A stretch of DNA of 8,152 nucleotides, taken from assembly GCA_017390125.1 (NCBI GenBank), contig JAFPCT010000161.1, positions 1 to 8,152 on the forward strand. Direction: 5' to 3'. Below are positions 6,913 to 8,152 of the stretch, piece after piece. The stretch is from Treponema sp. (GTDB lineage: Bacteria; Spirochaetota; Spirochaetia; Treponematales; Treponemataceae). The notes under the pieces were generated by a model, which searched no databases, was not told where the DNA came from, and saw only the letters and a list, made by a program, of their open reading frames with translations. The position numbers were made by a program, and so were the translations under genes. Numbering within the stretch: the stretch's first letter is position 1; each line of letters begins with the position of its first letter.

Positions 6913-6919
6913 TGATGTG

Positions 6920-7510
6920 ATGTCAGACGAGAATCAGAAAACTGAGCAGGAAGAAAAAGTAGAGGACCAGGCAGAAAAAGCCGGCGAAAATACTGAGGAA
7001 GCTGCTGCAGAAACTGAAAAAACTGAGGAGAAAAAGGAATCTCCGGAAGAAAAAATTGCCGCACTTGAAAAGCAGGTTGAGGACCTTAAGAAAGAGGCCC
7101 TTTATAAGGCTGCTGAAAACGACAACTGGCGGAAACGCATGATGCAGCAGAAAGAAGAAGCTGTTGCCTATGCAAACGCTTCGCTTTTAGGCGATCTTTT
7201 GGACAGTCTTGATAATTTTGACCGCACAATTGACGCTGCAAAGGATGCCAAGGATGCAAAGACTATTGCCGACGGCATCAAGATGATAAACAAGAATCTT
7301 GTAAGCATGCTTGAAAGTAAATACGGCCTTTCAAGTTTCGGAAAGGAAGGGGACGAGTTCAATCCTGACGAACACGAAGCAATCGGCCGTGTAGAAGATG
7401 AAGAAGCCAAGAAGGAAACTTTGAAGCAGGTTTACCTGAAGGGCTACAAACTGAATGATAAGATCATTCGTCATGCCAAGGTAATGGTGAGCATTCCGAA
7501 ATCGAACTAA
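6920..7510 (+). CDS. grpE: GrpE, nucleotide exchange factor of DnaK
   Basis: The 196-aa protein is a normal-length GrpE. It acts as a dimer that opens the DnaK nucleotide-binding domain to release ADP, in the cytoplasm. Residues 1-42 are almost entirely acidic and lysine-rich, a disordered tail typical of GrpE. Residues 43-80 form the long coiled-coil helix (EEKIAALEKQVEDLKKEA). The conserved helix after ENDNWRKRMMQQKEE (66-80) continues with LLGDLLDSLDNFDRTI (89-104). The C-terminal beta domain carries GDEFNPDEHEAIG (144-156), VYLKGYKLNDKIIRHAKV (171-188) and ends MVSIPKSN. It lies upstream of dnaK in the same direction, as in many bacteria, but hrcA is not beside it; the upstream neighbour is the divergent GH31 gene. 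The stop codon lies inside an 11-bp inverted repeat. Confidence 0.95.
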   Translation: MSDENQKTEQEEKVEDQAEKAGENTEEAAAETEKTEEKKESPEEKIAALEKQVEDLKKEALYKAAENDNWRKRMMQQKEEAVAYANASLLGDLLDSLDNFDRTIDAAKDAKDAKTIADGIKMINKNLVSMLESKYGLSSFGKEGDEFNPDEHEAIGRVEDEEAKKETLKQVYLKGYKLNDKIIRHAKVMVSIPKSN

Positions 7511-7521
7511 AGTTCGATTTC
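7498..7521. repeat. Perfect 11-bp inverted repeat across the grpE stop codon
   Basis: GAAATCGAACT (7498-7508) and AGTTCGATTTC (7511-7521) are exact reverse complements separated by AA. In RNA this gives a hairpin of up to about 9 bp with a CTAAAG apical loop. The stop TAA (7508-7510) sits in the loop. No U-tract follows, so it is not a classical terminator. It could be a processing or stability hairpin at the grpE 3' end. Confidence 0.8.
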
Positions 7522-7523
7522 AA

Positions 7524-7544
7524 CGAGTTTTCTTCGAAAACTCG
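7524..7544. repeat. 9-bp stem-loop with TTC loop, downstream of grpE
   Basis: CGAGTTTTC (7524-7532) pairs with GAAAACTCG (7536-7544) around a 3-nt loop, so the apex reads CTTCG. The pairing is perfect. It lies directly after the stop-codon palindrome, and its last two bases overlap the next hairpin. There is no run of T after it. Confidence 0.75.
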
Positions 7545-7557
7545 CAGTAATACTGCG
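7543..7557. repeat. Third compact palindrome in the grpE-dnaK gap
   Basis: CGCAGTA (7543-7549) and TACTGCG (7551-7557) are exact inverted copies around one A. As RNA this is a 5-bp stem with a TAATA loop. It shares CG at 7543-7544 with the preceding hairpin, so full stems of both cannot form at once. Confidence 0.65.
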
Positions 7558-7658
7558 GGGCGTTGCGGGGTGTCCTCGCTAGAGGGGGTAGCGGAAGCCG
7601 GCGATGGTTGAGCTTGTCGAAACTGCCGATGGCTGAAGCGAGGGGCAGGCGCCCCTTT
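7551..7658. repeat. GC-rich structured intergenic element between grpE and dnaK, probably a dispersed repeat
   Basis: By hand count 71 of 108 bases are G or C (about 66 %), clearly richer than the flanking genes. CCTCGCT (7574-7580) pairs with AGCGAGG (7637-7643) to close a long arm, with inner pairs AGCC (7596-7599) to GGCT (7631-7634) and GGC (7600-7602) to GCC (7625-7627). An alternative local hairpin CGCTA (7577-7581) with TAGCG (7589-7593) competes with the outer stem. The arm tip holds TTGAGCTTGTCGAAA (7608-7622), a word I recall as common in dispersed intergenic repeats. No open reading frame or ribosome binding site is visible inside it. Only one copy is in this window, so calling it a repeat is inference. 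Confidence 0.5.
7641..7658 (+). terminator. Terminator-like hairpin upstream of dnaK
   Basis: AGGGGC (7641-7646), loop AGGC, and GCCCCT (7651-7656) form a 6-bp GC-rich stem followed by only TT before GG. The short T-run makes it a weak or partial terminator at best. Its stem shares bases with the long arm of the same element (AGCGAGG, 7637-7643), so the two structures would compete. Confidence 0.35.
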
Positions 7659-7674
7659 GGAAATTGTTTATTAT

Positions 7675-7680
7675 AAGAGG
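7675..7680 (+). promoter_or_regulatory. Ribosome binding site of dnaK
   Basis: AAGAGG lies 8 nt before the ATG at 7689 and just downstream of the structured element, in an AT-rich unpaired stretch. TATTAT at 7669-7674 could be a -10 box, but no matching -35 box is visible, so a separate dnaK promoter is not supported. Confidence 0.75.
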
Positions 7681-7688
7681 TACATAAA

Positions 7689-8152
7689 ATGGGTAAAATT
7701 ATTGGTATTGACTTGGGAACAACTAACTCTTGTGTTGCCGTAATGGAAAACGGTGAACCGGTAGTAATTCAGAACTCTGAAGGTGGACGTACAACACCGT
7801 CTATCGTAGGTTTTACAGCAAAAGGAGACCGCGTTGTAGGTCAGCCTGCTAAAAACCAGATGGTAACAAACCCAAAGAACACAGTATATTCTGCAAAGCG
7901 CTTGATTGGTCACAGATTCAGTGAACTTCAGGGCGAAGCTACAAAACTTCCATATACAGTATTGGACAACGGTGCTGACTGCCGCGTAGAAATCGAACAG
8001 AACGGCGAAAAGAAAAAGTATTCACCGCAGGAAATCTCTGCTTTCGTACTTCAGAAGATGAAGAAAACAGCAGAAGACTACCTTGGCGAACCAGTTACAG
8101 AGGCTGTAATTACAGTTCCTGCTTACTTCTCAGACTCACAGCGTCAGGCAAC
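7689..8152 (+). CDS. dnaK: Chaperone DnaK (Hsp70), N-terminal 154 residues (3' end outside window)
   Basis: The frame is open from ATG at 7689 to the window edge. It begins MGKIIGIDLGTTNSCVAVME, which contains the Hsp70 phosphate-1 loop GIDLGTTNS (6-14). It continues with GGRTTPSIV (33-41) and the NPKNTVYSAKRLIGHRF region (61-77). It ends at VITVPAYFSDSQRQA, the conserved Hsp70 signature in lobe I of the ATPase domain. DnaK is the ATP-driven cytoplasmic chaperone that works with DnaJ and with GrpE, encoded just upstream. The substrate-binding domain lies outside the window. Codon choice differs from the neighbours: 11 of 12 Thr codons are ACA and 11 of 15 Val codons are GTA, as expected for a strongly expressed gene. 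It is separated from grpE by 178 bp of structured DNA rather than closely coupled to it. Confidence 0.97.
   Translation, partial: MGKIIGIDLGTTNSCVAVMENGEPVVIQNSEGGRTTPSIVGFTAKGDRVVGQPAKNQMVTNPKNTVYSAKRLIGHRFSELQGEATKLPYTVLDNGADCRVEIEQNGEKKKYSPQEISAFVLQKMKKTAEDYLGEPVTEAVITVPAYFSDSQRQA

Noticed and set aside
7671..7913. Minus-strand frame over the start of dnaK
   Set aside because: It is antisense to an unmistakable Hsp70 N-terminus and has no ribosome binding site or family resemblance.
1..8152. CRISPR array, insertion sequence, phage or toxin-antitoxin genes
   Set aside because: No regularly spaced repeats, transposase-like frames, attachment-type duplications or small paired genes were found on either strand.

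Overview
The window reads as a stretch of spirochaete chromosome. My best guess is a gut- or rumen-type Treponema. That assignment rests on the overall look of the proteins and the unlinked-hrcA grpE-dnaK arrangement, recalled rather than searched. Nearly all of the DNA is coding, and most genes are recognisable housekeeping or metabolic genes. I see no mobile element, tRNA, rRNA, CRISPR array or phage gene.

Left block (1-4633, + strand). A co-directional run holds the 3' end of tsaD (tRNA t6A synthesis), tyrA (prephenate dehydrogenase), apt (adenine salvage), asnA (ammonia-dependent asparagine synthetase), an unnamed gene that looks like a radical-SAM-type barrel without its iron-sulfur cysteines, and an RluA/RluD-type pseudouridine synthase. 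Gaps are short (10 nt tsaD-tyrA, 1 nt apt-asnA, 3 nt asnA-unnamed, 1 nt overlap unnamed-rlu). The exception is a 63-nt gap before apt, which carries a strong sigma70-type promoter placed so close to the ATG that the apt message would be leaderless. The likely transcription units are therefore tsaD-tyrA and apt-asnA-unnamed-rlu.

Middle (4635-6815, - strand). A single large gene encodes an exported GH31 alpha-glucosidase or transglucosylase. It converges on the rlu gene with one base between the stop codons. Its own promoter has a perfect TATAAT that again predicts a leaderless mRNA.

Right block (6816-8152). An AT-rich divergent region of about 100 bp separates the GH31 gene from grpE. After grpE comes a 178-bp non-coding gap containing a palindrome over the grpE stop codon, two compact hairpins and a GC-rich (about 66 %) structured element ending in a terminator-like hairpin. 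Then comes the 5' end of dnaK, which runs off the window. No hrcA gene and no CIRCE operator is seen beside these chaperone genes.

No clear multi-gene novel system is present. The observations most worth checking are the degenerate radical-SAM-like protein, the structured grpE-dnaK spacer (probably a dispersed repeat, possibly an attenuator or processing site), and the two predicted leaderless promoters.
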